Assembly (NCBI RefSeq): GCF_021412585.1
Contig: NZ_JAKCMI010000016.1
Span: 1-64,000 of the forward strand
Reading direction: 5' to 3'
Origin: Halomonas alkalisoli
GTDB lineage: Bacteria; Pseudomonadota; Gammaproteobacteria; Pseudomonadales; Halomonadaceae
Length of the DNA: 64,000 bases
Shown here: positions 7,950-16,700 of the stretch, piece after piece
How the letters are laid out: each line of letters begins with the position of its first letter
Numbering within the stretch: position 1 is the stretch's first letter
Program-made: the position numbers and the translations under genes
The notes under the pieces: model-generated
What the model saw: the letters and a program-made list of their open reading frames with translations, nothing else
Databases searched by the model: none
What the model was told of the DNA's origin: nothing

Positions 7950-9122
7950 ATGCTCACCCACGAGCAAGAAAGGTTGATTGAAGCCACCGCCCCGGTGGTC
8001 GCGGAGCACCTCGATGCCATCGCCCAGCGCTTCTACCCGCTGATGTTTGCGCGCTATCCCGGCGTGGCCTCGCTGTTCAATGCCGCACACCAGCAGAGCG
8101 GTGCTCAGCAGCGCGCCCTGGCCGGCGCCGTGCTGGCCTATGTGCAGCTGCGCCAGGACCCCGCCAGGGCCAGGTCCGTGCTGGGCACCGTGGTCGAGAA
8201 ACACGTCTCGCTGGGCATCCAGCCGGACCAGTATCCCATCGTCGGCGAATGCCTGATGGCGGCCATCGGCGAGGAGCTGGGCGATGCCCTGACGCCGGAA
8301 ATTGCGGACGCCTGGGGCGCCCTCTACGAGGAGCTGGCCGGCCTGCTGATCGAGCTCGAGGAGCGGCGCTACCACGCCTTCGCCCAGCAGCCCGGTGGCT
8401 GGCGTGGCCTGAGGCGTTTTCGTATCGCGGCCACCCGCCAGGAGAGCGCGGTGATCCGCTCCTTCGTACTCGAGCCCGAGGATGGCGGCGCCGTCGCCGA
8501 ACACCAGCCCGGCCAGTACATCGGCGTACGCCTCAGCATCGAGGGCGAGCCGGTCTATCGCCACTACAGTCTCTCGGCTACAGCCAACGGCCGCGGTTAC
8601 CGGATCTCCATCAAGCGTGAGCCCGACGGCCGTGTCAGCCGATACTTCCATGATGTGCTGACGGTGGGCGACAGCCTGGACCTGCTGCCTCCCGCCGGCG
8701 ACCTGACGCTCCATCCGGGCGACGAGCCGGTGGTCCTGGTCAGCGGTGGCGTGGGCCAGACCCCCATGCTGTCGCTGGCACGCCAGGCGCTGGAACAGCA
8801 GCGCCAGGTGGTCTACCTGCACGCCGCCCTGGATGCCGAGCATCACGCCTTCCGCGACGAAATCACCCTGCTGCAGACGGAACACACCAACCGGCTCAAG
8901 GCGGTGACGATTCACGAGCAAGGCGAGGAGGCCGACCATATCGGGCGCATCGATCGGGCGCTCCTCGAGCACTACCTGCCGACGGGCAAGCCGCGCTGCT
9001 ACTTCGTCGGCCCTCAGGGATTCATGAGCGCGGTGAACCAGGCCCTGGCGGACCTTGGCATCGACGAGAGCCGCCGCCATTTCGAGCACTTCGGCCCGTC
9101 GCGCCCCCTCGACGCCGCCTGA
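7950..9122 (+). CDS. hmp: Hmp, flavohemoglobin (NO dioxygenase)
   Basis: 390 residues in the usual three modules. A globin domain (about 1-137) carries the proximal His in VVEKHVSLG (about 85). An FAD domain follows with the flavin motif RHYSLS (about 206-211), and then an NAD(P)H domain with VSGGVGQTPML and the C-terminal EHFGP. It turns NO plus O2 into nitrate and is the main aerobic NO detoxifier. Start: ATG behind GAAGGAGACG. It sits alone between the nirF terminator and the convergent RND operon, under the NsrR-like site at 7895-7917. Confidence 0.95.
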   Translation: MLTHEQERLIEATAPVVAEHLDAIAQRFYPLMFARYPGVASLFNAAHQQSGAQQRALAGAVLAYVQLRQDPARARSVLGTVVEKHVSLGIQPDQYPIVGECLMAAIGEELGDALTPEIADAWGALYEELAGLLIELEERRYHAFAQQPGGWRGLRRFRIAATRQESAVIRSFVLEPEDGGAVAEHQPGQYIGVRLSIEGEPVYRHYSLSATANGRGYRISIKREPDGRVSRYFHDVLTVGDSLDLLPPAGDLTLHPGDEPVVLVSGGVGQTPMLSLARQALEQQRQVVYLHAALDAEHHAFRDEITLLQTEHTNRLKAVTIHEQGEEADHIGRIDRALLEHYLPTGKPRCYFVGPQGFMSAVNQALADLGIDESRRHFEHFGPSRPLDAA

Positions 9123-9130
9123 GCCTCTCC

Positions 9131-9155
9131 GACCTCGCTCTCCAGGGGCGAGGTC
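9131..9155. terminator. stem-loop between convergent hmp and RND genes
   Basis: GACCTCGC and GCGAGGTC form a perfect 8-bp stem with a 9-nt loop in the 34-nt gap between two convergent genes. There is no T tract on either strand, so intrinsic termination is uncertain. Confidence 0.4.
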
Positions 9156-9156
9156 G

Positions 9157-12100
9157 CTATCGCGTGAGATCCACCACCCTGCCCGATGGGGATCGAATCC
9201 ATCCCCAGTCATCGAACAGCACATAAAGCGCTGGGATGACGAGCAGTACCAGCACCGTCGACGTCAATAGGCCAAACACCACCGAAATCACCAGCGGCTT
9301 GATGGCCGCCGCCTGGGTGCTGGTTTCGGCCAACAGCGGCAGCAGTCCGGCAATGGTAGTCGTAGACGAGATCAGGATAGCTCGCAGCCGGTCGCGGCTG
9401 GCCTGGCCGGCGGCCTCCACCGCGGCAAGCCCCTGCGCCCGGTGTCCCTTGATAAAGTGGATCAGCAGGATGGCGTTGTTGACCACGATACCCGCCAGCG
9501 ATGCCGCACCGATCAAGGAAGGCATGGAAAGGTAGTAACCCATGAGTACATGCCCCCAGATTGCCCCGATGAAGGCCAGGGGGATCGAGAGCATGACGAT
9601 CAGCGGCTCCACGTAGCTGCGGAACTGAAAGGAGAGGATCACGAAGATGCCGACCAGCCCGATCATCAAACCGCGGCGGATCGAGCCGCCGGTTTCGGCG
9701 GAACTGGCCACCTGTCCTTCGAAGGCCACTTCCACCTCGGCATGGCGAGCTCGAAAATCCTCCAGCCATCCACTGCCCACCAAGGCATTGACGATGGCCT
9801 GGCCGCTGGCCTGGCGGGCGTCGACGTTGGCTTCCACGATCACCGTACGCCGTCCGTCGATACGCGTGATGCGTGCCCACTCGCGGCGCTCGATCGCCTC
9901 GGCGACCACCTCCAGCGGCACCCTTCGACCATCAGGCAGGGCGATGGTCAGGTCGGCGAGATCATCCAGGCCATCCCGATCATCCGCGGCTTGGCGTACC
10001 AGCACTTCGACCTCCTGCTCACCGATGCGCAGGGTATCGGCAATCTCCCCGAGCAGGGCGGCACGCATCTGGCTGGCCACCTCCTCCGCGGTCAGGCCCA
10101 GGCCATGGGCGCCCTCGATCAGCGAAAAGGCCCGCTGGGGCTTGCCCAGCCTCAGGTCGTCGATGACGTTGTAAACAGCGGCGTACCCCTCGAGGTGCTC
10201 GGTCAGCTCCCGCGCCGCCGCCTGCATGGCCGTCAGATCCTCGCCGCTCAGTCGCACCTCCACGGGCACCCCGGCGGGGCCGAAGCCCGGCTCCTGGATG
10301 ATCAGCCGCTGCACGCCCTCAACCTCGCCGATGGCCTCACGCCAGGCCTCGGTCAGCTCGTCCAACGTCACCCGGCGGCGCTCGGCGGTGAGCAGGTCGA
10401 CGATGACGGTAGCGACATGGGGCCCGGCTTCGCGTGCACTGGGGTTGTGGTTGAAGCGCACCTGGACCGCCTCTACCAGGCGAGCACCTCCCGGCTGATC
10501 CGGTGAAAAGCGGGCATCGAGTTCGTGTAGCGCCGCCTCGACCCGTTCGGCTACCGCCTCGGTGCGCGCCAGCGGGGTACCCTGTGGCATCAGGATGCGT
10601 GCCTCCAGCACGTCACCGTCGATGTCGGGCATCGCCTCGCTGCCGACATGGCCACCGGCCATGAAGCCAGCGGATCCCAGCATGATCGCCAGCACGGCAC
10701 CCAATACCGCATGCCGAAAGCGGATCGCACCGTCGGCCAGCCTTCCCACGCCTTCGCGAAAGTTCTCGAAACGCCGTTCGAAGGCGGCCCTGAAGCGAGA
10801 ATCCTGACCCTCCTGCAGCGTCGGCACGCTGTCCTTGAGACTGCCCTTGAGATGATGGGGCAGTATCCAGAAGGCCTCGATCAGGCTGGCCGCCAGGGCG
10901 GCGATCAGCACCACGGGAAGCACCTGAAGCACGGCACCGAGCTCGCCGGCCAGGAAAGAGAGCGGGACGAAGACCGCCGCCGTGGTGAGAAAGGAGGAGA
11001 GTACTCCCGGCAGCACCTGACGCGTACCCGCCACCACCGCCTCAAGCGGCGTCGTGGCCTCCCGGGCGTGGGCGGCGATGTTGTCGGTGATGACGATGGC
11101 GTCATCCATGACGATGCCGATGGTCATCAACAGCGCCACCAGAGTGATCATGTTCATGGACAGGCCGGTCAAACTCATGACCACAAAGGCGCCCATGAAG
11201 GCAGCGGGCAGACCGAGCACCGCCCACAGCGCCAGCCGAGGCCGGAAGAACAGGCTCATCACCAGCACGACCAGGACAAGGCCCATGAGGCCGTTACCCG
11301 CCAGCATGCGCAGGCGGTCACTCACGATGCTGGTCATGTCCTGGGTGACCGTGAGAGCAATACGCCCGTCGAAGCGACCACGCTCCGTCTCGATCAACTG
11401 ATCGAGCCGCGCCTTCACCGACAGAGCATCGTCACGCAGGTTCTTGCTCACCTCCAGCACCAGCGCCGACTCGCCGTTGAAGCGTATCCGCTCCTCCGCT
11501 CGCTCTCCCACCTCGCGCAGGGACGCGATCTCGCCCAAGGTCAGCTCGCCGCCCTCGGGGCTGGAGACGATCACCAACGAGGCCAGTTCCGAGAGCGTGC
11601 GGCGCTGGTCGGTGAAGCGCAGCAGGATGTCACGGTCGCGGGTCTCCAGGGTGCCCAGTGGCAGGTCGATGCTCTGGCTGGCCAACCGGCTAGCCAACTC
11701 CCGTGCGGAAAGCCCGTACTGGCCCAGCACCTCGCGGGGCACCTCCACCTGCCACTGGCGCTGAGACATGCCATGAATCGCCACTCCGGCCACGCCGGGC
11801 AGCGCCATGATGCGGTCCTCGAGGCGCAAGGCGTAATCCTCGAGCTGGCGAGCCGGCATGTCGCCCGAGACCGCGACCGCCGCCACCAGGTCGCTGCGAT
11901 GCAGCTCGCGGACCGCCGGCGCCTCGGCGCGGGCCGGCAGCTCGGTGATGGCGCTGACCTCGGTATCGATCTGGGTGAGGAAGCGGATGGCATCGCCACC
12001 CGGCGCCATGGTCGCAGTGGCACTGGCCAGGTTGTCCTGAGCTACGCAGGCGAACTCGTCGAGAAACTCGACGCCCTTGACTGCCTGATGGAGACGCCGG

Positions 12101-12285
12101 CACACATCATCCTCGACGTCGGCGGCGCTGGCGCCGCGATAGACCACCTCTATGGCTACCTCCGTGGGGCGGTAGTCGGGGAAGGTCTCGCGCTTGAGGT
12201 GGGGGGCGGCGAACAGCCCGGCGGCCAGCAGCAGTATCAGCAGCAGATTGGCGGCCGTGGGGTGCGCGGCGAACCAGCGGATCAT
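9157..12285 (-). CDS. RND-family efflux pump permease (AcrB/HAE1-like)
   Basis: 1042 residues, full length for the family. TM1 is at about 10-30, a large periplasmic loop follows, and a TM bundle at about 330-470 contains the proton-relay stretch GIVMDDAIVITDNI (the paired Asp residues of TM4). The pattern repeats in the second half (about 530 and 850-1040). This proton-driven inner-membrane pump works with the adaptor encoded just upstream (4-nt ATGA overlap). No outer-membrane channel gene is present, so a TolC-like partner must come from elsewhere. Substrates cannot be told from sequence. Confidence 0.9.
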   Translation of the reverse strand: MIRWFAAHPTAANLLLILLLAAGLFAAPHLKRETFPDYRPTEVAIEVVYRGASAADVEDDVCRRLHQAVKGVEFLDEFACVAQDNLASATATMAPGGDAIRFLTQIDTEVSAITELPARAEAPAVRELHRSDLVAAVAVSGDMPARQLEDYALRLEDRIMALPGVAGVAIHGMSQRQWQVEVPREVLGQYGLSARELASRLASQSIDLPLGTLETRDRDILLRFTDQRRTLSELASLVIVSSPEGGELTLGEIASLREVGERAEERIRFNGESALVLEVSKNLRDDALSVKARLDQLIETERGRFDGRIALTVTQDMTSIVSDRLRMLAGNGLMGLVLVVLVMSLFFRPRLALWAVLGLPAAFMGAFVVMSLTGLSMNMITLVALLMTIGIVMDDAIVITDNIAAHAREATTPLEAVVAGTRQVLPGVLSSFLTTAAVFVPLSFLAGELGAVLQVLPVVLIAALAASLIEAFWILPHHLKGSLKDSVPTLQEGQDSRFRAAFERRFENFREGVGRLADGAIRFRHAVLGAVLAIMLGSAGFMAGGHVGSEAMPDIDGDVLEARILMPQGTPLARTEAVAERVEAALHELDARFSPDQPGGARLVEAVQVRFNHNPSAREAGPHVATVIVDLLTAERRRVTLDELTEAWREAIGEVEGVQRLIIQEPGFGPAGVPVEVRLSGEDLTAMQAAARELTEHLEGYAAVYNVIDDLRLGKPQRAFSLIEGAHGLGLTAEEVASQMRAALLGEIADTLRIGEQEVEVLVRQAADDRDGLDDLADLTIALPDGRRVPLEVVAEAIERREWARITRIDGRRTVIVEANVDARQASGQAIVNALVGSGWLEDFRARHAEVEVAFEGQVASSAETGGSIRRGLMIGLVGIFVILSFQFRSYVEPLIVMLSIPLAFIGAIWGHVLMGYYLSMPSLIGAASLAGIVVNNAILLIHFIKGHRAQGLAAVEAAGQASRDRLRAILISSTTTIAGLLPLLAETSTQAAAIKPLVISVVFGLLTSTVLVLLVIPALYVLFDDWGWIRSPSGRVVDLTR

Positions 12286-13691
12286 GGCTGCGCTCTCTTT
12301 CCAGGTTCGTCCCCGACAGGTGCGCTCCGGAACGTCTCCCCCCGCGCCTGGGCGGCGAGGCGAGCCTCGAGGGCCTCGTCACGCCGCGGCGCCAGCGTCA
12401 TGCCGGCCAGCGCGGGCTGCAGGTCGTCGACGACGACCCGCTCGCCCGGTGCCAGGCCCAGCTCGATCACCGCCAGGTCGCCCTGTTCGAAGGCCACCGA
12501 TACTTCACGCCGCACCAGGCGATCCTCACTATCGGCCAGGTAGAGCTCGCCGTGATGAATCGCAGACGCCGGGACCACCATTCGCGGCTCGGGACTCGAC
12601 GCCGAGAGGTGTACCCGGGTATACATGTCGCGCTGCAGCGGGGGGCGGTCCGGTGGCCGCGCATCCCGGTAGGGGTGATCGACCCGCACCACCACCCGCA
12701 CGGCGCGGGTCGCCGGGTCCAGGCCACTGGCGATGCGCACGACCCTTCCGCTCCAGCCCACGCCGGGAGCCCCCACCAGGGTCAGCTCGGCCTCGATGGC
12801 GCCGAGGTCGATTCGCTCGCTCAGGTCCAGGCTGCCGAGCGGCAGGTCATCGGGGGCCATGGCGCCCAGCAGGCGTCGCATCATGCTGAACGGGATACGC
12901 GCTTCGACCTCGGCGGCGGCCAGGCTGTCCGCCTCGAAGAGCCGCTGCCCTGCGGCAACGAACTGGTGGCGCTCCACCCCAACCTCGCCGAGCCGCAGGT
13001 CGTAGGGCGCCACGAAGCGGGTATCCTCCAGGTCACGTCGGGCCTGGGCCAGGCGAGTGGCGGCCCGGGCCTGCTGGGCCTCCAGCGACTGACGCTGCGC
13101 CGGCAGCAGCGCCAGGGTGTTCTCCAGCGAGGCCACCGCCTGCCGCTGGGCCAGGGCGGCACGCCGCTGTTCGTCGAGTTGGGAGCGGGCCACGGCGCCG
13201 CTGCCGGCCAGGCGTTCGATGCGCGCCAGCTCCTGTTCGGCCAGGGCCAGGCGTTCGCGCTCCAGCGCCAGCAAACGACCGGTGTTCGCCTCCTCGACCT
13301 CGAGCTGGGACCGCTCGCCGGCCAGGCTGGCCAGCTCGGCTTCGGCCTCGGCGATGGCCAGCTCATAGCGACTGGGGTCCAGCGCCACCAGCAGGGTCCC
13401 CTCCGGCAGTAGAGTACCGCTCTCCAGCTCAGGGTGGCGCTCCACCACCCGACCCGACACGTTGGCCACCGCCTGCCACGTTTCGGTGGGGCGCGCCACG
13501 CCGTGGCCACGAGCCTCGAGGCGCAGTTCGGTAAGTTGCGCCTCGATCACCGTGACCGGCGTGGGCATCACTGCCGCCTCGAGGCGCTCCGGCTCCTGGC
13601 GGTTGGCCACGAAGAGCAGAAACACGGCAAGACCCGCCGCCAGGCCACCCAACACCACCAGCCCCCGCCCAATGCCTTTTCGAAGAGTCAT
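12282..13691 (-). CDS. periplasmic adaptor (MFP) of RND efflux pump
   Basis: 469 residues. An N-terminal membrane anchor (about 10-28) is followed by split lipoyl halves around a long coiled-coil hairpin rich in Ala, Leu, Glu and Arg (about 105-225), then beta-barrel and membrane-proximal domains. It bridges the pump to an outer-membrane channel. Both gene junctions are 4-nt ATGA overlaps, with the TetR gene upstream and the pump gene downstream. The coiled coil is long, as in adaptors using a TolC-type partner. Confidence 0.88.
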   Translation of the reverse strand: MTLRKGIGRGLVVLGGLAAGLAVFLLFVANRQEPERLEAAVMPTPVTVIEAQLTELRLEARGHGVARPTETWQAVANVSGRVVERHPELESGTLLPEGTLLVALDPSRYELAIAEAEAELASLAGERSQLEVEEANTGRLLALERERLALAEQELARIERLAGSGAVARSQLDEQRRAALAQRQAVASLENTLALLPAQRQSLEAQQARAATRLAQARRDLEDTRFVAPYDLRLGEVGVERHQFVAAGQRLFEADSLAAAEVEARIPFSMMRRLLGAMAPDDLPLGSLDLSERIDLGAIEAELTLVGAPGVGWSGRVVRIASGLDPATRAVRVVVRVDHPYRDARPPDRPPLQRDMYTRVHLSASSPEPRMVVPASAIHHGELYLADSEDRLVRREVSVAFEQGDLAVIELGLAPGERVVVDDLQPALAGMTLAPRRDEALEARLAAQARGETFRSAPVGDEPGKRAQP

Positions 13692-14317
13692 TGGGCCTGC
13701 TCCGGTTCGGACCCACCCTCGTCGTGGATGCCATGGCAGTAGAGCTCGAAGGCGCCTTGAGCATGCTGGGCAATATGGCTCATGTTCCCAATCATCAGCG
13801 ATTGCATGACCAGCCCCTGAATGGTGCCGATGAACTGGGTGGCCGCCGCTTCGATGTCCACCCCCTGACGCAGCTCACCGGCCGCCTGGGCCTGAACCAG
13901 CTGTTGCTCGACTCGTTCACGGTAGAGGAACAGCAGTGAGCGCACCATGCGCCGAGCCGGCGTCGGCCGGGCATGCTGCAGTTGGCCCATCATCAGTCGG
14001 GGAACCCCCGGATGCTCGACGATGAAGGCGATATGGGCATGGAACATCGCCTCCAGCGCGGCCAGCGGGCTAGCGGCCCCGGCAGCGGCCGCATCCAGCC
14101 GTTGCATCACCCGCTCCGCCACCCAGCCGATCACCGCCTCCCAGATCGCATCCTTACTGGGAAAATGGCGAAACAGTGCACCCTGGGTGACCCGCATGTG
14201 CTTGGCGATATTGCCGGTGGTGATGTTGGCCGGATCATCCTGAGCACTCAACTCAATGACCGTCTCAACGGTCCGCTCGCGGCGGGCCTCAGCGGAAAGG
14301 TTGCGTTTGGTGGTCAT
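13688..14317 (-). CDS. TetR-family regulator of the RND efflux operon
   Basis: 209 residues from the ATG at 14317. The N-terminal helix-turn-helix (ITTGNIAKHMRVTQGALFRHFPSKD cut short: key residues TTGNIAKHMRVTQGALFRHF) is typical TetR, followed by an all-helical ligand domain with no recognised ligand signature. An in-frame ATG at 14329 and further codons upstream run into a perfect palindrome at 14328-14355, so the start inside 14317 leaves the operator just outside the gene. First gene of tetR-mfp-rnd, likely autorepressed. Confidence 0.85.
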   Translation of the reverse strand: MTTKRNLSAEARRERTVETVIELSAQDDPANITTGNIAKHMRVTQGALFRHFPSKDAIWEAVIGWVAERVMQRLDAAAAGAASPLAALEAMFHAHIAFIVEHPGVPRLMMGQLQHARPTPARRMVRSLLFLYRERVEQQLVQAQAAGELRQGVDIEAAATQFIGTIQGLVMQSLMIGNMSHIAQHAQGAFELYCHGIHDEGGSEPEQAQ

Positions 14318-14327
14318 GTCTCTCGCC

Positions 14328-14355
14328 ATAAGATAGTAATCGATTACTATCTTAT
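14328..14355. promoter_or_regulatory. 28-bp perfect palindrome, probable TetR operator
   Basis: Arms ATAAGATAGTAATC and GATTACTATCTTAT are exact reverse complements with no spacer. It lies 11 nt upstream of the chosen tetR start and 117 nt upstream of divergent ubiU. A perfect palindrome of this length directly before a TetR gene is best read as its operator. Confidence 0.8.
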
Positions 14356-14396
14356 GATCTTGGGAATGAAACCGCCAGCCGAAAAACCACTTCGCC

Positions 14397-14410
14397 ATGA
14401 CCCGAATCAA
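14397..14410. promoter_or_regulatory. FNR-like box upstream of ubiU
   Basis: ATGACCCGAATCAA matches TTGAT-N4-ATCAA at 8 of 10 conserved positions, with a perfect right half. It is centred about 68 nt before the ubiU start, so a promoter with the box at -41.5 would give a leader of about 27 nt. The enterobacterial ubiUV genes are FNR-controlled, which supports it. Confidence 0.5.
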
Positions 14411-14471
14411 AGGCGGGTCACGAGTAGTCGACTAGCATGGTCGGATTTACCCAGACTGCGAGGAGAGCGTC

Positions 14472-15467
14472 ATGGAGCTTGTCTGCCCGGCCGGCAACCT
14501 GCCTGCCCTGAAGCGAGCCGTGGATGAGGGAGCCGATGCCGTCTACTTCGGCTTCCAGAATTCCACCAATGCCCGGCAGTTCGCCGGCCTCAACTTCACC
14601 GACAAGCGTGCCCGCGAAGGCATCGACTACGCCCACGCCCGCGGCAAGCGGGTGTTCTGCGCCATCAACACCTACCCGCAGCCCGACGGCTGGGCCCAGT
14701 GGACCCGCGCCGTGGACCAGGCCGCGGACCTCGGCGTGGACGCCCTGATCATGGCCGACATGGGCCTGCTCGACTACGCGGCACGGCGCCATCCCGACCT
14801 CGCCCGCCACCTCTCGGTGCAGGGCTCGGCCACCAGCCACGAGGCGCTACGTTTCTACCACGACCATTTCGGCATCAAGCGCGCCGTGCTGCCGCGGGTG
14901 CTCTCCATCACCCAGGTGCGCGACCTGGCCAAGCAGAGCCCGGTGGAGCTCGAAGTGTTCGCCTTCGGCAGCCTGTGCATCATGGCCGAAGGGCGCTGCT
15001 ACCTCTCCTCCTACCTCACCGGCGAGTCGCCCAATACCCGCGGCGTCTGCTCGCCGGCGGCCCATGTTCGCTGGGAGGAGACTCCCGAGGGGCTGGAATC
15101 ACGCCTCAACGGCGTGCTGATCGACCGCTACGGCGAGGGCGAGCGGGCCGGCTACCCCACCCTGTGCAAGGGGCGCTTCGAGGTCGGCGGCGAGACCTAT
15201 CACGCCATCGAGGAGCCCACCAGCCTCAACACCCTGGAACTGCTGCCTGAGCTGCGCGAACTCGGCATCAGCGCGGTGAAGATCGAGGGCCGCCAGCGCA
15301 GCCCGGCCTACGTGTCCAAGGTGGCCGAGATCTGGCGCCAGGCGCTGGACCGCCTCGAACGAGCCCCCGAGCGCTTCCACCCCGAGCCCGCCTGGATGGC
15401 CGGCCTCGGCGAGGTCTCCGAAGGCGCCACCACCACCCTGGGCGCCTACGAACGCCGCTGGAAATAG
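14472..15467 (+). CDS. ubiU: UbiU, O2-independent ubiquinone hydroxylation protein (U32 family)
   Basis: 331 residues, peptidase-U32-like fold but not a protease. UbiU and UbiV form a heterodimer with [4Fe-4S] clusters that, with UbiT, hydroxylates the ubiquinone ring without oxygen. Cysteines at SLCIMAEGRC (about 169 and 176), RGVCSPA (about 193) and PTLCKG (about 232) fall at the positions known to bind the cluster. Start: ATG behind GAGGAGAG. It is followed by ubiV after 13 nt. ubiT is also in this window, 45 kb away at 59209-59691. Confidence 0.9.
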   Translation: MELVCPAGNLPALKRAVDEGADAVYFGFQNSTNARQFAGLNFTDKRAREGIDYAHARGKRVFCAINTYPQPDGWAQWTRAVDQAADLGVDALIMADMGLLDYAARRHPDLARHLSVQGSATSHEALRFYHDHFGIKRAVLPRVLSITQVRDLAKQSPVELEVFAFGSLCIMAEGRCYLSSYLTGESPNTRGVCSPAAHVRWEETPEGLESRLNGVLIDRYGEGERAGYPTLCKGRFEVGGETYHAIEEPTSLNTLELLPELRELGISAVKIEGRQRSPAYVSKVAEIWRQALDRLERAPERFHPEPAWMAGLGEVSEGATTTLGAYERRWK

Positions 15468-15480
15468 GAGCAGAAACGTC

Positions 15481-16398
15481 ATGTCGACTTCCCCTACCCT
15501 GCAGCTGTCGCTGGGCCCGGTGCTGTTCTACTGGACCCGCGAGCGCTATGCCGCCTTCTACCGCGAGGCCGCCGACTGGCCGGTGGAAATCGTCTATCTC
15601 GGCGAGTCCGTCTGCTCGCGCCGCCGCGACATGAAGCTCGACGACTGGCTCGGCATCGGCCGCGAGCTGGCCCAGAGCGGCAAGCAGGTCGTCATCGCCA
15701 GCCAGACCCTGATCGAGTCCGAAGCCGACCTGCGCGACCTGCGCAAGCTGTGCGACAACGGCGAGTTCATCGTCGAGGCCAACGACCAGAGCGCGCTGCA
15801 GCGCCTATCCGCCGCCGGCCTGCCCTTCGTCGCCGGCGCCGCGCTGAACCTCTACAACCCCGCTTCCATCGCCGTGATGGCCCGAGCCGGCATGCAGCGC
15901 TGGCAAGCGCCGGTGGAGATGTCCCGCGACGATCTCACCCGGCTGCTTGCCGACTGCGCCACTGAGGGACTAAACCAGCCCTGCGAGGTGTTCGCCTACG
16001 GCCACCTGCCGCTGGCCTGGTCGTCGCGCTGCTTCACCGCCCGGCGTCACCAGAAGCCCAAGGATCGCTGCCAGTTCGTCTGCCAGAAGTATCCCGAAGG
16101 CCTCCCGCTGCGCTCCCAGGAGTCGAAGGAAGTGTTTACCCTCAACGGCATCCAGACCCTCTCCGGCGCCTGCCAGGACCTGCGCCACGAGGTGAGAGAC
16201 ATGGCCGCGATGGGGGTGGCCGTGGCGCGCCTGAGCCCCCGCGCCAAGGGCATGGCCGAAGTCGTCGCCGGCTTCGACGCCGCCCGCCGCGGCGAGCTGC
16301 CCACTGCCGACCCGCTGGCGCTGGTCGAGGCCGAAGTCTGCGACGGCTACTGGCACGGCCGCCCGGGCATGGATAACACCCGCCTGCCGGCCGGCTGA
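15481..16398 (+). CDS. ubiV: UbiV, O2-independent ubiquinone hydroxylation protein (U32 family)
   Basis: 305 residues, U32-family partner of UbiU. Cluster-ligand cysteines are visible at GESVCSRR (about 39-45) and in the block SSRCFTARRHQKPKDRCQFVC (about 180-200). It binds its own [4Fe-4S] cluster and is needed for anaerobic ubiquinone, which nitrate or nitrite respiration depends on. It sits 13 nt after ubiU with GGAGCAGAAACGTC before the ATG. Then comes a non-coding stretch of about 300 nt (16399-16700) with a foldback repeat and an NrdR-like box. Confidence 0.9.
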   Translation: MSTSPTLQLSLGPVLFYWTRERYAAFYREAADWPVEIVYLGESVCSRRRDMKLDDWLGIGRELAQSGKQVVIASQTLIESEADLRDLRKLCDNGEFIVEANDQSALQRLSAAGLPFVAGAALNLYNPASIAVMARAGMQRWQAPVEMSRDDLTRLLADCATEGLNQPCEVFAYGHLPLAWSSRCFTARRHQKPKDRCQFVCQKYPEGLPLRSQESKEVFTLNGIQTLSGACQDLRHEVRDMAAMGVAVARLSPRAKGMAEVVAGFDAARRGELPTADPLALVEAEVCDGYWHGRPGMDNTRLPAG

Positions 16399-16462
16399 AA
16401 CCAACAGCACCACAGCTCACTCTTCTATGGAGCCTCGACGGAGCAGAGTGAGGCGCCGGGGC

Positions 16463-16541
16463 AGGTCGAAGAGGAGGTCATTTGCCATGGATGGCAAATG
16501 TAGCGCCCATGGATGGGTTTACAGCGCCTCCTCGTAGACCT
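16463..16541. repeat. branched foldback repeat (REP-like)
   Basis: An outer stem (AGGTCGAAGAGGAGG at 16463-16477 against CCTCCTCGTAGACCT at 16527-16541, 12 of 15 paired) encloses two perfect small hairpins with GG loops: ATTTGCCAT/ATGGCAAAT (16480-16499) and CCCAT/ATGGG (16506-16517). The ubiV-side DNA also holds GCGCC-rich flanks that may extend the stem. It looks like an interspersed palindromic element. It makes the nrdD frame look open upstream, but should not be read as coding. Confidence 0.6.
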
Positions 16542-16645
16542 TGCGGCGGCGCGGTACAGCCAATGGCAAGCACTACCGTTTATCTCGATAGACCTTTTTC
16601 TGATCTGGGTCATGTTCTCCTGCTGCCGAAGGCACTAGCCTTCAC

Positions 16646-16661
16646 ACACCATATGTTGTGT
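16646..16661. promoter_or_regulatory. NrdR-like box upstream of nrdD
   Basis: ACACCATATGTTGTGT agrees with the NrdR box acaCwAtATaTwGtgt at 14 of 16 positions and is nearly palindromic. It lies 40-55 nt before the GTG start of nrdD. NrdR boxes normally come in pairs about 31 bp apart; I see only a weak partner near 16680-16695. A weak FNR-like core (TGATCTGGGTCA) lies at 16601-16612. Confidence 0.6.
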
Positions 16662-16700
16662 ATAGAAACACCAATCGGCAGCACATATAGGGAGATTACG

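Noticed and set aside
10648..12543. 631-codon plus-strand open frame
   Set aside because: Shadow of the RND pump and adaptor genes; His/Gln/Arg-rich with no recognisable domain.
16482..16700. Longer nrdD N terminus from the ATG at 16482
   Set aside because: Lies in foldback repeat and promoter-like DNA with the NrdR-like box; the GTG at 16701 has a good ribosome site.
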